From Pseudomonas sp. LB-090624 (lineage in GTDB: Bacteria; Pseudomonadota; Gammaproteobacteria; Pseudomonadales; Pseudomonadaceae), in contig NZ_QJRL01000002.1 of assembly GCF_003205205.1 (NCBI RefSeq), positions 62,001 through 126,000 of the forward strand: a stretch of 64,000 nt of DNA. Direction: 5' to 3'. The notes beneath the pieces are model-generated. The model did not search any database, was not told the DNA's origin, and saw nothing but the letters and a program-made list of their open reading frames with translations. Shown here one piece after another: positions 55,539 to 64,000 of this stretch. Position numbers and translations under genes: made by a program. Each line of letters opens with the position of its first letter. The first letter of the stretch is position 1.

Positions 55539-55682
55539 CCTCCCCGCACTCATCCCGCGTCCCGCGTCCAAAGACAGCTGCCTCTCCAGGCGCTATAACC
55601 GAAGTCGCTGCGCAAGCCGCACGGAACCTTCGTGACTGTCAGTGCTCAGTTGTGCAGAGTGCTTGCGACACAAAGGATTGCC

Positions 55683-57440
55683 ATGGAACACGTTGCATCC
55701 ACTGCCCTCCCCGAAGTTCGCGTCGAACGGGAACTGAGCCCGCGAGCGGTGCTGACCGGCGCGGTACTGGGCATCTTGCTAACGCCGTCGAATGTCTATG
55801 CAGGGCTGAAGATCGGCTGGTCCTTCAACATGTCGATCATCGCCCTGCTGGTGGGTTTCGCGCTGTGGCAGGGCCTCGTTGGGCGCAGCACGCACCGGCC
55901 CACATGGTCGCTGCATGAAAGCAACATCAACCAGACCGTGGCCTCGGCCGCAGCCTCCATCGTTTCCGGCGGGCTGGTGGCGCCGATCCCGGCCTATACC
56001 CTGCTCACCGGTCATCAGCTGGATCCGCTGCCGATGATGGCCTGGGTTTTCTCGGTGAGCTTCCTGGGCATCTGGATCGCCTGGTATCTGCGCCCCGCCT
56101 TGCTCAACGACCATGACCTGAAGTTCCCCGAGGGCATGGCGACCCTGGAAACGCTGCAGCAGATCTACCATCACGGCCAGGAGGCCATGACGCGGATCAA
56201 GGTGCTGTGCAGCGCCGCGTTGTTGTCAGGGCTGGTGAAATGGGTAGACGGTTTCGCCTGGGCAATACCCCGTTGGGCACCCACACCCACGCTTGAGCGC
56301 CTGACCTTTACTGTCGACCCCTCGCTGATGCTCATCGGCTTTGGCGGCATTATCGGTATCCGCGTGGGCCTGACATTGCTGCTGGGGGCCGCGCTGGCGT
56401 GGGGTGGGTTGGCACCGTGGCTGATCGACCATGCCCTGGTAGTGCTGGCGCCCAACGCCAGCGGCCCGCAGTTCGCGGCACTGGTGGAATGGCTGTTGTG
56501 GCCGGGGGTCAGCCTGATGGTGTGTGCGACCCTGACAGCGCTTGCGCTGCGTCTGCTGCAAGTGACCCGCCGACCACCCCGCGCCCCTCGGGCTAACCAG
56601 GCAGCACGGGCCAGGGGCCGGTGGTCACCGTGGCCGGCGTCGGGGTTGCTGGTTGCCAGCGCACTGGTAGTGAGCTTGCAGGTGCTGCTGTTCGGGATCG
56701 ATGGGTGGATGGCGTTGTTGAGCATCCCGCTGGCGGTGTGCCTTGCCGTGGTCGCCGCACGCGTGGTCGGGGCCACCGGCATCGCGCCGATCGGCGCTAT
56801 CGGCAAACTGTCGCAGCTGGGCTTCGGCCTGGTCGCCCCGGGCCAGGTAGCAATCAACCTGATGAGCGCCAACACCGCAGGCGGCGCGGCCGGGCAGTCC
56901 ACCGACCTGATGAACGACTTCAAGGTCGGTCAGGCGATCGGCGCCACCCCGCACAAGCAGCTGATCGCACAGTGCATTGGTATCGCGATCGGCAGCGTGG
57001 TCGGCGTGCTGGTCTACCTCGTGCTGATACCCGACCCAAAGGCCCTGCTGCTCACCGAGCAATGGCCCGCGCCGGCGGTAGCGACCTGGAAAGCAGTGGC
57101 CGAAACCCTGACTCAGGGGCTTGGTGCACTGGCGCCCGAACTGCGCTGGGCCATTGCTGCCGGCAGTGCGGTGGGCGTCGTACTGGGCGCGCTGGACAGC
57201 CTGCTGCCGCGGCGCGCGGCGCGTTGGCTGCCAAGTACGGCCGCACTGGGCCTGGCGTTCATTCTGCCCGCGTCGATCAGCCTGATGATGGGCCTGGGCG
57301 CAGTCCTTACCTGGCTGGTCAGCTGCCGCTGGCCGAGTATCGCCGAGCGCTTTGCGATTACAGCGGCCGCTGGGCTAATTGCCGGTGAGAGCATCATGGG
57401 TGTTGGGGCATCGTTCTGGGAAATGCTGCGCGCGCTCTAG
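55683..57440 (+). CDS. OPT-family oligopeptide/siderophore-type transporter
   Basis: A 585-residue inner-membrane protein of the OPT superfamily, with more than a dozen hydrophobic segments and the LTPSNVYAGLKIGWSFNMSI N-terminal signature. An ESNINQTVASAAASIVSGG region and KFPEGMATLE are also present. OPT members carry peptides, glutathione or metal chelates; the bacterial ones are poorly studied. The ATG at 55683 has AAAGGA nearby. It stands alone between the KGG-like gene and an NCS1 permease. Confidence 0.85.
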   Translation: MEHVASTALPEVRVERELSPRAVLTGAVLGILLTPSNVYAGLKIGWSFNMSIIALLVGFALWQGLVGRSTHRPTWSLHESNINQTVASAAASIVSGGLVAPIPAYTLLTGHQLDPLPMMAWVFSVSFLGIWIAWYLRPALLNDHDLKFPEGMATLETLQQIYHHGQEAMTRIKVLCSAALLSGLVKWVDGFAWAIPRWAPTPTLERLTFTVDPSLMLIGFGGIIGIRVGLTLLLGAALAWGGLAPWLIDHALVVLAPNASGPQFAALVEWLLWPGVSLMVCATLTALALRLLQVTRRPPRAPRANQAARARGRWSPWPASGLLVASALVVSLQVLLFGIDGWMALLSIPLAVCLAVVAARVVGATGIAPIGAIGKLSQLGFGLVAPGQVAINLMSANTAGGAAGQSTDLMNDFKVGQAIGATPHKQLIAQCIGIAIGSVVGVLVYLVLIPDPKALLLTEQWPAPAVATWKAVAETLTQGLGALAPELRWAIAAGSAVGVVLGALDSLLPRRAARWLPSTAALGLAFILPASISLMMGLGAVLTWLVSCRWPSIAERFAITAAAGLIAGESIMGVGASFWEMLRAL

Positions 57441-57590
57441 GGGTGCATCCTGCGGATGCAGCGGGTAACAACCGCGCACTGAACTGTGCACAAAATTCCC
57501 AGCCCCCACCCTCATCGAACCCTGCAGAAGCGGGTAGCGAAGCCAGACAGCCATGAAAACCGCCGAAGTCCAAGGTTGGTACGAATCTTG

Positions 57591-57602
57591 TTTGTATACA
57601 AA
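57591..57602. promoter_or_regulatory. Palindromic operator candidate before the NCS1 permease
   Basis: TTTGTATACAAA is a perfect 12-bp palindrome 38 bp before the ATG at 57641, in an AT-rich patch. The TTGTATACAA core resembles the TNGT-N2-3-ACNA form of FadR/GntR-family sites. No GntR gene lies in the window, so the regulator is elsewhere. Confidence 0.5.
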
Positions 57603-57640
57603 TACAAAGAATAAAAGTACACAACCATCATGGAGTTCCG

Positions 57641-59161
57641 ATGGCGTCGATTTCGCGTTCCGATGTTAGCCAGCTTGCTGTTCGCCCCGCCGATGAGGCC
57701 GAGGCCGCTCAGCTGGCGTTAAGCCTGCGCCTGTATAGCGCCGACCTGGCCCCGACCCGCGCGGCCAATCGAACCTGGGGCCGCTACAGCCTGTTCGCGC
57801 TGTGGACCAACGATGTGCACAACATGGCCAACTACTCCTTCGCCATCGGCCTGTTCGCGCTGGGCATGAGCGGTGCGCAGATCCTTGCCGCCTTTGCCCT
57901 CGGTGCGCTGGTGATCTATGGCTTGATGAACCTTTCTGGCTACATGGGCCAGAAAACCGGCCTGCCCTACCCGGTCATGTGCCGGATCAGCTTCGGCATC
58001 CATGGTGCACAGATCCCGGCACTGATCCGCGCGGTGATCGCCATCGCCTGGTTCGGCATCCAGACCTACCTCGCCTCGGTCGTATTGCGTGTCCTGCTCA
58101 CCGCCATCGCCCCAGACCTCGCGGCTTACGACCAGAACTCGATCCTCGGCCTGTCGACGCTGGGCTGGGTCACATTCCTCGGTATCTGGTGCGTGCAAGT
58201 GGCGATCTTCGCCTACGGCATGGAAATGGTCCGCCGCTTCGAATCCTTCGCCGGGCCGATCATCCTGGTCGCCTTCGCCGGTTTGGCAGGCTGGATGTAC
58301 TGGCGCAGCGGCCTGTCGATTTCCTGGTCCAGCGGCAACGCCCCGAGTGGCGCTGCCATGTGGCTGAAGGTGTTCGGTGCAGCTGCGCTGTGGGTTTCGC
58401 TGTACGGCACCATGATCCTCAACTTCTGCGACTTCACCCGCAACTGCCCGGACCGCCGCACCATCAGCGTGGGCAACTTCTGGGGCCTGCCGGTGAACAT
58501 GCTCGGGTTCGCGCTGATTGCCGTGGTACTGGCCGGCGCGCAGTTCAGCATCGACGGCAGGCTGGTACAGGGCCCGACCGAAATCGTCGCGGCCATTCCC
58601 AGCACCGCCGGCCTGGTGCTGGCGTGCCTGGCGTTCCTGATCGTCACCGTGGCGGTGAACATCATGGCCAACTTCGTTGCTCCGGCCTACGTGCTCACCA
58701 ACCTGGCCCCGAACCTGCTCAACTTCCGCCGCGCCGGCCTGCTCAGTGCGTCCATTGCGGTACTGATCCTGCCTTGGCACCTGTACAACAGCCCGTCGGT
58801 GATCGTGTATTTCCTCGGCGGCCTGGGTGCCCTGCTCGGCCCGCTGTACGGCATCATCGTCACCGACTACTACCTGGTACGCCGCAGCCGGGTGAACCTG
58901 CCGCAGCTGTATAGCGAAAGCAAGCACGCCACCTACCATTACAACGGTGGGGTCAACTTGCGCGCCGTAGCGGCATTCATCCCGGCGGCGCTGATCGCCA
59001 TCGTGCTGGCGCTGGTACCGGCGTTCGAAACGCTGTCACAGTTCTCCTGGTTCTTCGGCGCCGGCCTGGGCGGCCTGATCCATTACGCCCTGGCCAACCG
59101 CAACGCCGGCTACCTCGAGGTCAGTGGCGAAAGCATTGCGGTGGATAGCGCGCACCATTGA
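57641..59161 (+). CDS. NCS1-family nucleobase/cytosine-purine or hydantoin permease
   Basis: A 506-residue inner-membrane symporter of the NCS1 family, with twelve likely helices. Family marks are RTWGRYSLF-like NRTWGRYSLFALWTNDVHNM, PVMCRISFGIHGAQIPALIR and NFVAPAYVLTNLAPNLLNFR. The branch handles cytosine, uracil, purines, allantoin or hydantoins; the substrate cannot be fixed by eye. GGAG precedes the ATG. A palindromic operator lies upstream and a divergent-role MerR gene (opposite strand) downstream. Confidence 0.88.
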   Translation: MASISRSDVSQLAVRPADEAEAAQLALSLRLYSADLAPTRAANRTWGRYSLFALWTNDVHNMANYSFAIGLFALGMSGAQILAAFALGALVIYGLMNLSGYMGQKTGLPYPVMCRISFGIHGAQIPALIRAVIAIAWFGIQTYLASVVLRVLLTAIAPDLAAYDQNSILGLSTLGWVTFLGIWCVQVAIFAYGMEMVRRFESFAGPIILVAFAGLAGWMYWRSGLSISWSSGNAPSGAAMWLKVFGAAALWVSLYGTMILNFCDFTRNCPDRRTISVGNFWGLPVNMLGFALIAVVLAGAQFSIDGRLVQGPTEIVAAIPSTAGLVLACLAFLIVTVAVNIMANFVAPAYVLTNLAPNLLNFRRAGLLSASIAVLILPWHLYNSPSVIVYFLGGLGALLGPLYGIIVTDYYLVRRSRVNLPQLYSESKHATYHYNGGVNLRAVAAFIPAALIAIVLALVPAFETLSQFSWFFGAGLGGLIHYALANRNAGYLEVSGESIAVDSAHH

Positions 59162-59254
59162 GGTGGCATCACGCGCCAGCCACGTCCCTGCTGGCGTGGG
59201 GGCGGCCACCGGCTGCTGGTGGCCGCTCATGGCCGGCTTCGTACCAAGCCGGGT

Positions 59255-59692
59255 TCATTGCCCGACAGTGCTGGGCTTGGGCGAGCCAAGCGCTTCGCGC
59301 AGGCGGCCAAGCACACGTTGGCTGTTGTCCCCGCAGGGCATGTCGGCGGGCTTGTTTTCAATGCCATCGATCACCATCAGCAACTGCGCCTTGTTGCGCG
59401 CCAGGCGTACCTGCACCGCCTCGATCTCCTCGACCTTGCGCTTCAGCCCGGACAGCAGCTGGTCATGGCGCCAACCGTTCGAGCTCACCGGCAGCAGGTG
59501 CCGGATCTCGTCCAGGGAAAACCCCGCAGCCTGGGCGCTGGTGATCAACTCCAGGGTCCACAGCGCATCCTCTGAATAGTCACGGTAGCCGTTGGCCTTG
59601 CGTTCGACCGATTGAATCAGCCCGCTGGCCTCATAGAAACGGATTCGCGATGGGGCAAGCCCCGTGATTTTAGCTAGCTGTCCAATCCTCAT
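59255..59692 (-). CDS. MerR-family regulator
   Basis: A 145-residue MerR regulator with N-terminal winged helix (MRIGQLAKITGLAPSRIRFY), a long dimerising coiled coil and a short C-terminal tail. It has only one Cys, so it is not a mercury- or metal-thiolate type; it is closer to the organic-signal or redox members. Its target is unclear. It lies between the NCS1 permease (convergent) and the amidohydrolase (same strand, 115 bp upstream) and could regulate either. Confidence 0.87.
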   Translation of the reverse strand: MRIGQLAKITGLAPSRIRFYEASGLIQSVERKANGYRDYSEDALWTLELITSAQAAGFSLDEIRHLLPVSSNGWRHDQLLSGLKRKVEEIEAVQVRLARNKAQLLMVIDGIENKPADMPCGDNSQRVLGRLREALGSPKPSTVGQ

Positions 59693-59806
59693 ACCGCACC
59701 TTCAGGAAGCATCGACCTTGAACCCACTTTAACGCCGCAGGCGCGAACAACCTATCGATTACGCGCGCCCGACGTTCAGGCAATGCTGCAACCTGGGCTG
59801 CGATGT

Positions 59807-61030
59807 CTACGGCTGCGGTGCTGGCTGCCCACCGCCGGACGGGGCCGACTGCAGGTAATCTTCGACCCACTTCACCCAGCAATCGGCACCGATCTTCACC
59901 AACGCATCGTTGAAGTCGTAGTGTGGATTATGCACCGAGCACCCATGGAACTCGCCCGTACCGTTGCCCAGCATGAAGTAACAGCCAGGCCGCGCCTGCA
60001 GCATGTAGGCGAAGTCCTCGGTGCCCATCACCTTCTTCGGCATCTTGTCCAGCAGCGCACCGTCGGCAAATAACGGCCGCAGGCTCTCACGCAGCCATGC
60101 GCTTTCATGTTCGCTGTTGCACAACGCGGGTGCCAGCTGGGTGAACTCCACATCGATCTGCACGCCAAAGCTTTCGGCGTGGCCTTTGGCCAGGGCTTCG
60201 ATGCGGCTGTTGATCTTCTGCTGGGTCTCAGCCGTGTCGGTGCGGACGCTCAGCAGCATGCAGGCTTCGTCGGGGATGATGTTGTAGACGGTACCGGCCT
60301 GGATCATGCCGATGCTGATGACCGCATACTCCTCGACACTGAGGTTGCGCGACTTGATGGTCTGGATGCCACCGATCAGGCTGTTCAACGCCATCACCGG
60401 GTCGACCGAGAGCTCCGGCATCGCACCGTGGCCGCCCTTGCCGGTGATGCGCACGCTGACCCGTTCGGAAGACGCCATGGTGGGCCCGGCCTGCACCACG
60501 CAGGTACCCACTGGCATGCCGGGCATGTTGTGCAACGCATACACCGAATCACACGGGAAGCGCTGGAAAAGGTCGTCGTCGATCATCGCCTTGGCCCCGG
60601 CCAGGCCCTCTTCGTCCGGCTGGAAGATCAGGTTCAAGGTGCCATTGAAGTTACGCGTGGACGCCAGCCGTGCGGCAGCGGCCAGCAAAATAGCGGTGTG
60701 CCCGTCATGACCACAGGCATGCATGCGGCCGGGGATCTTGCTGGCATGCGCGAAGGGGTTCTTTTCACTCATGGGCAGTGCATCCATGTCGGCACGCAAG
60801 CCGATGCTGCGCGGGCTGTCGCCCACTTTAAGCACCCCGACCACACCGTGCCCGCCCACATTGCGATGCACTTCATAGCCCAAGGCCTGCAGCTTGTCGG
60901 CGACCAGGGCCGCGGTGTCCGGGGTTTCACCGCCCAACTCGGGCGCTGCGTGGATCTGCCGGCGCAGCATGACGAACTCGTCCAGCTCGGCGATCGGCTG
61001 CCGAGGTTGATTGCTCTGCACAATACCCAT
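59807..61030 (-). CDS. M20D-family amidohydrolase (hippurate/IAA-amino-acid hydrolase-like)
   Basis: A 407-residue metal-dependent hydrolase. Metal-site segments are present: MHACGHDGHTA (Cys, His), a central QPDEEGLAGA with the Glu pair, ALHNMPGMP, and the dimerisation domain ending in GTEDFAYML. M20D enzymes cleave N-acyl-amino acids such as hippurate or conjugated amino acids. It starts 1 bp after the MFS transporter gene stops, so the two form an uptake-and-hydrolysis unit for one substrate. Confidence 0.9.
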   Translation of the reverse strand: MGIVQSNQPRQPIAELDEFVMLRRQIHAAPELGGETPDTAALVADKLQALGYEVHRNVGGHGVVGVLKVGDSPRSIGLRADMDALPMSEKNPFAHASKIPGRMHACGHDGHTAILLAAAARLASTRNFNGTLNLIFQPDEEGLAGAKAMIDDDLFQRFPCDSVYALHNMPGMPVGTCVVQAGPTMASSERVSVRITGKGGHGAMPELSVDPVMALNSLIGGIQTIKSRNLSVEEYAVISIGMIQAGTVYNIIPDEACMLLSVRTDTAETQQKINSRIEALAKGHAESFGVQIDVEFTQLAPALCNSEHESAWLRESLRPLFADGALLDKMPKKVMGTEDFAYMLQARPGCYFMLGNGTGEFHGCSVHNPHYDFNDALVKIGADCWVKWVEDYLQSAPSGGGQPAPQP

Positions 61031-61031
61031 G

Positions 61032-62333
61032 TCATTCGCATCCTTTGTTTTCAGGGAAGTAGTTGAGGCAAGCCAGGCTCACAACGCCGCCAGCCACCAG
61101 GAACCAGGCCGGGGCCAAGGGAGTGCCCAGCGCCGCGATCAGCCAGGTTGCCACCAGCGGCGAGAAACCGCCGAACAGGGTGACCCCCAGGCTGTAGCTG
61201 ACCGAGGTGCCGAACGAGCGGCGGGCTTTCGGGAAACCCTCCATGATCAGTGCGAAGAACGCACCGGCACCGATGCAGGTCGGCAGGATCAGCAGCGCCA
61301 CGCACATCATCGCCAGGGCCATGTGCTGCACATGGCCGAGCAGGTAGAACACCGGCAGGGTCAGCACCACCGGGGTGGCAACCGTCCACACCAGCAGGCG
61401 TTTGCGCAGCTGGTACTTGTCGGCGAACTTGCCCGCCAGCGGGCAGATGAGCGCCATGCAGCCGCTGCTGATACAGGCAATCGCCATCGCGCTGCCTGGC
61501 GGATAGTGCAAGGCTGTGGTCAGGTAGGTGGGCATGTAGAACACGAACAGGTACATGCCGATGGTTGAACTGGCCATCAGGCCGATGCCCTGGGCGATGC
61601 GCTTGACCAGTTCGGCGTCCAGCCCCTGCTGGGCCTTGTGTGCCGACGCCGCTTCATGGGTTTCCGGCAGGCGCGTGCGAATGTACCAGCCGACCGGGCC
61701 GATCAGCAGGCCGAAGATGAACGGGATCCACCACCCCCAGCTGTCCAGGGCAGCGGGGTCGAGCAGCTGGCTGAGGGCCAGGCCAAAGCCGGCTCCCACC
61801 AAAGCGGCGTAGCCTTGGCTGGCCGCCTGCCAGCTGACGCTCTGGCAGCGTTTGCCGACCGTACTGGACTCCATCAGGAACACCGACGCGGTACCGATTT
61901 CCCCCCCGGCAGACATGCCCTGGATAAGCCGCCCGGCCACCAGCAACAGCGTGGCGAAAATGCCAATCTGCGAATACGTGGGGGCAAACGCGATCAATGC
62001 GGTACCCAGGGTCATCAGCCCGATGGTCAGGCTCAATGCCGCCTTGCGCCCATGCCGGTCGGCGTAGCGGCCAATGACCATCGCGCCGACCGGGCGCATC
62101 AGGAACCCGACACCGAAGGTGGCCAGCGACATCAGCAGCGACGCCATCGGCGAGTCGGAGGGGAAGAAATGCTTGCCGATCAGCACAGCGAAAAAGCTGT
62201 AGATCGTGAAGTCATACATTTCCAGCGCGTTGCCCAACGAGCAGGCGATCAGGGTCTTGCGGGAGGAAGAGGCTTGCGCGGTCGAATGCGTGCCCGTCTG
62301 CAGGATCGGCGGTGCAGGTAGCGGTCTGGTCAT
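61032..62333 (-). CDS. MHS-type MFS transporter
   Basis: A 433-residue major facilitator of the metabolite:H+ symporter branch (ShiA/KgtP style). Evidence includes LGNALEMYDFTIYSFF at the first helix, the loop GRYADRHGRKAALSL, and the second repeat with FADKYQLRKRLL. The ATG at 62333 has GGAG 8 bp away. It is operonic with the amidohydrolase and probably imports that enzyme's substrate. The divergent porin gene, 372 bp away, would supply outer-membrane entry. Confidence 0.87.
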   Translation of the reverse strand: MTRPLPAPPILQTGTHSTAQASSSRKTLIACSLGNALEMYDFTIYSFFAVLIGKHFFPSDSPMASLLMSLATFGVGFLMRPVGAMVIGRYADRHGRKAALSLTIGLMTLGTALIAFAPTYSQIGIFATLLLVAGRLIQGMSAGGEIGTASVFLMESSTVGKRCQSVSWQAASQGYAALVGAGFGLALSQLLDPAALDSWGWWIPFIFGLLIGPVGWYIRTRLPETHEAASAHKAQQGLDAELVKRIAQGIGLMASSTIGMYLFVFYMPTYLTTALHYPPGSAMAIACISSGCMALICPLAGKFADKYQLRKRLLVWTVATPVVLTLPVFYLLGHVQHMALAMMCVALLILPTCIGAGAFFALIMEGFPKARRSFGTSVSYSLGVTLFGGFSPLVATWLIAALGTPLAPAWFLVAGGVVSLACLNYFPENKGCE

Positions 62334-62705
62334 TGTTATCTCCGTTGGCAAATCGCGGCATGCAGCGAATATCGGCCAATCAGGCCTTCAACACACTTGC
62401 AGTTTCGGCATATGGCTAACCAGTGGTTAATTGACCGATGCGGCCGCTGGCCAATTTGCCCTGAACTGGCGCACGGTTCGCCATGCCTTTGCGGCCTGCC
62501 CCGTAATCGCTCACAGATCCACAGCCACAAGGCGCCTTGCGGAAAGCGCGCAGCCTGTCTGGAACAGTCATGGTTGCCAGTCCGATTGCCGGGCAGGCCC
62601 CCGATTAACCAAACGGCATGGCCGGGCCGAATAGGCAATCACGCTGCAACGTGGAGTTCACCGACGCTACAGCCACCACATCACCGTGCTGGCCTGGAGT
62701 CGTGA
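62334..62705. other. 372-bp divergent control region MFS / porin
   Basis: No credible gene. It contains the near-palindrome TAACCA-G-TGGTTA at 62417-62429 and a TTAACCA half-copy at 62605-62611, either of which could bind the regulator that controls both divergent units. Confidence 0.5.
62417..62429. promoter_or_regulatory. Candidate operator TAACCA-G-TGGTTA
   Basis: A perfect 6-bp inverted repeat with a single central base, 84 bp before the MFS start on the minus strand. A related half-site lies at 62605-62611 closer to the porin. A LysR or GntR regulator could use it; the partial LysR gene at the end of the window is one possibility. Confidence 0.5.
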
Positions 62706-63836
62706 ATGATTACTCGCACTACGTCGTTGCTGTTGATGATCCAAGGGGCTTGCCTTGCCGCGCAGGCACAGGCCGAGGGCTTTCCGACACTCGCGCGGAT
62801 TGCACCGGGTTTTGGTTATTACGGGGTGGACTACGGTTTCGATGACAAGCTCAAGGTCTATGGCACCGTCGACGCCTTCGCCAGCTATCACGACTCCCAG
62901 CACCACACGGGCTACAAGCTGGCCGGTGGCGGCGCATGGACCAACAAGCTCGGGCTGTATGTGCGCAAGGGGCTTAGCGCTGAAAGCGCGCTGGAACTGG
63001 TTGTCGAAGAAGGCTTCAACGTCAACGGCAAGGCGCTGGACAGTACTTGGGACAGCATCGGCAGCCTGCGCCTGGCGGCAGTCGCCCTGCGCTCGAAGTC
63101 CTTGGGCAAGCTGGAGTTCGGCAAGACCTACAACATGGGGACCCCAACGTACGCTGACCCGTTCCTGGCTACCTACGGCTCGCCCTACACCTACATGGCC
63201 CTGCCAGCTGGTGGCAAGGGCGCGTTTTACCTGGACATGCGCCCCAAGCACACCCTCGCCTACACCAGCCCTAACCTCAACGGCTTCAGCCTCGGCACCG
63301 CGGTAAGCTTCGGTTTCGACGATGTCACCAGCCAGGGCCGCACCCTGCGTGGCGGCGGCGCCCGCCTGCAATACCGCAACAGCCAGGTGATGCTGCTGGG
63401 CTCCTACAACCTGTACTACAGCGACCCGTGGGACGACGCCGGCCACTCGCGCCAGACCGCCAACCACTTCAAGAGCCTGTCGGCGTTCTACGACTTCGGC
63501 CCGCTGGCCACCAGCCTGACCTGGCAACGCCAGGACGTGGACCAGGCCGGCACGCCCAGCACAACGCTGTATACCTTCGGTGTAATGGCCCCGGTCGGTG
63601 AGCTGGACGTGCTACGCCTGGCGCTCATGCAACGCCAGGTCACGGCCGACGACAAGGACGCATTCGGGGTAATGCTCGGCTATGACCACTTCATTACCCC
63701 GCGCTGGGCCGTGTATGGCCGGCTGGGCATGATCGCCAACCAGCGGGCATCGTCGGTCACCTACGCCGGCACCCCGTTGGACCAGGTGGGCGACAACCCG
63801 GCCAACCTTGCGCTAGGCATGTACTACCACTTCTGA
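62706..63836 (+). CDS. Outer-membrane porin (Gram-negative porin family)
   Basis: A 376-residue porin with a signal peptide (about 1-23) and alternating beta-strands ending in the C-terminal aromatic LALGMYYHF, the signature for outer-membrane assembly. It belongs to the general trimeric porin type (TYNMGTPTYADPFLATYG, DAFGVMLGYDHFITPRW) and not to the OprD group. It is divergent from the MFS/amidohydrolase unit and probably provides entry of the same substrate. Its last 24 bp overlap the convergent LysR gene. Confidence 0.88.
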   Translation: MITRTTSLLLMIQGACLAAQAQAEGFPTLARIAPGFGYYGVDYGFDDKLKVYGTVDAFASYHDSQHHTGYKLAGGGAWTNKLGLYVRKGLSAESALELVVEEGFNVNGKALDSTWDSIGSLRLAAVALRSKSLGKLEFGKTYNMGTPTYADPFLATYGSPYTYMALPAGGKGAFYLDMRPKHTLAYTSPNLNGFSLGTAVSFGFDDVTSQGRTLRGGGARLQYRNSQVMLLGSYNLYYSDPWDDAGHSRQTANHFKSLSAFYDFGPLATSLTWQRQDVDQAGTPSTTLYTFGVMAPVGELDVLRLALMQRQVTADDKDAFGVMLGYDHFITPRWAVYGRLGMIANQRASSVTYAGTPLDQVGDNPANLALGMYYHF

Positions 63837-64000
63837 GGCGACCGCGCGGGTTTGCCTCAGCACCTGCCCGCGCAAGCTGTGGAACAGCTCCTGGGCAGGT
63901 GCGGTGAGGCTGTGGCGGTCTATGCAGACCAGGTTGATCGGATAGTCCGGGATCAACTCCTGCACCGCCATGGCCACGTACTGCGAATCGAGGCCGAAGG
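63813..64000 (-). CDS. LysR-family regulator, C-terminal end only (cut by the window)
   Basis: The minus-strand frame from 64000 to a TAG at 63815-63813 encodes about 61 C-terminal residues, including the LysR effector-domain end PDYPINLVCIDRHSLTAPAQ and LFHSLRGQVLRQT. The rest lies beyond the window. It overlaps the porin gene end by 24 bp and may regulate the porin and the divergent MFS unit. Confidence 0.75.
   Translation of the reverse strand, partial: FGLDSQYVAMAVQELIPDYPINLVCIDRHSLTAPAQELFHSLRGQVLRQTRAVASEVVVHA

Overview
The window is high-GC chromosomal DNA with the gene content and gene order of the Pseudomonas putida group. The points behind this are gnuR-gnuK-gntP, mexEF-oprN, hpd, a short LOV photoreceptor of the PpSB type, and dense packing with ATGA overlaps. 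I see no tRNA, rRNA, CRISPR array, insertion sequence or integrase, so it reads as ordinary chromosome. The genes at both window edges (a hybrid kinase and a LysR regulator) are cut by the window.

Region 1 (1-14.2 kb) is signalling, gluconate use and secretion. It holds a BvgS-like hybrid kinase, a soluble PAS-PAS chemoreceptor, the gluconate repressor, kinase and permease with three copies of a TAGCGCTGTC operator, an NtrC-type regulator with two near-identical sensor kinases, a lytic transglycosylase, and an orphan GspG/GspF pair. Region 2 (14.2-31 kb) has the MexEF-OprN efflux operon ending at a strong terminator, a TPR protein, two convergent hybrid kinases, a DJ-1/PfpI protein, a CSS-motif sensor without an output domain, hpd, a CSS-EAL phosphodiesterase and a RarD-like transporter. 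Region 3 (31-41 kb) has a TerC-CBS protein, a LysE exporter, an AraC regulator, an AT-rich-flanked GT61 plus acyltransferase pair, a GapN-like dehydrogenase, a VOC protein and an unknown protein.

Region 4 (40.7-48.5 kb) looks like a blue-light regulon. A MerR/LitR-type regulator that has lost its B12-binding motif is divergent from a short LOV protein. Two converging operons follow: SnoaL, SDR, FAD oxidoreductase, DUF1365, CFA/UfaM-like methyltransferase and DUF2878 on +; a chalcone-isomerase-like protein, DUF3833 and DUF2256 on -. Both operon heads carry paired TGTACA sites like those described for the light regulators PplR1-3 of P. putida. The likely job is lipid remodelling and photoprotection.

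Region 5 (48.5-54.9 kb) is the best candidate for an undescribed system. It is a seven-gene, tightly coupled minus-strand operon: thermostable-hemolysin-family protein, AMP-dependent acyl ligase, CADD/TenA-like haem-oxygenase-fold oxidase with a full set of diiron ligands, SDR, periplasmic TPR protein, OmpR-type regulator and sensor kinase. It is preceded by a direct-repeat box suited to its own regulator. It resembles a pathway making a fatty-acid-derived small molecule, wired to its own two-component system.

Region 6 (55-64 kb) holds a low-complexity stress-type protein, an OPT transporter, an NCS1 permease with a palindromic operator, a MerR regulator, an M20D amidohydrolase with an MFS transporter, a divergent porin and the end of a LysR gene. 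Where the start differs from the longest open frame, it was chosen by ribosome binding site, domain start or gene overlap.
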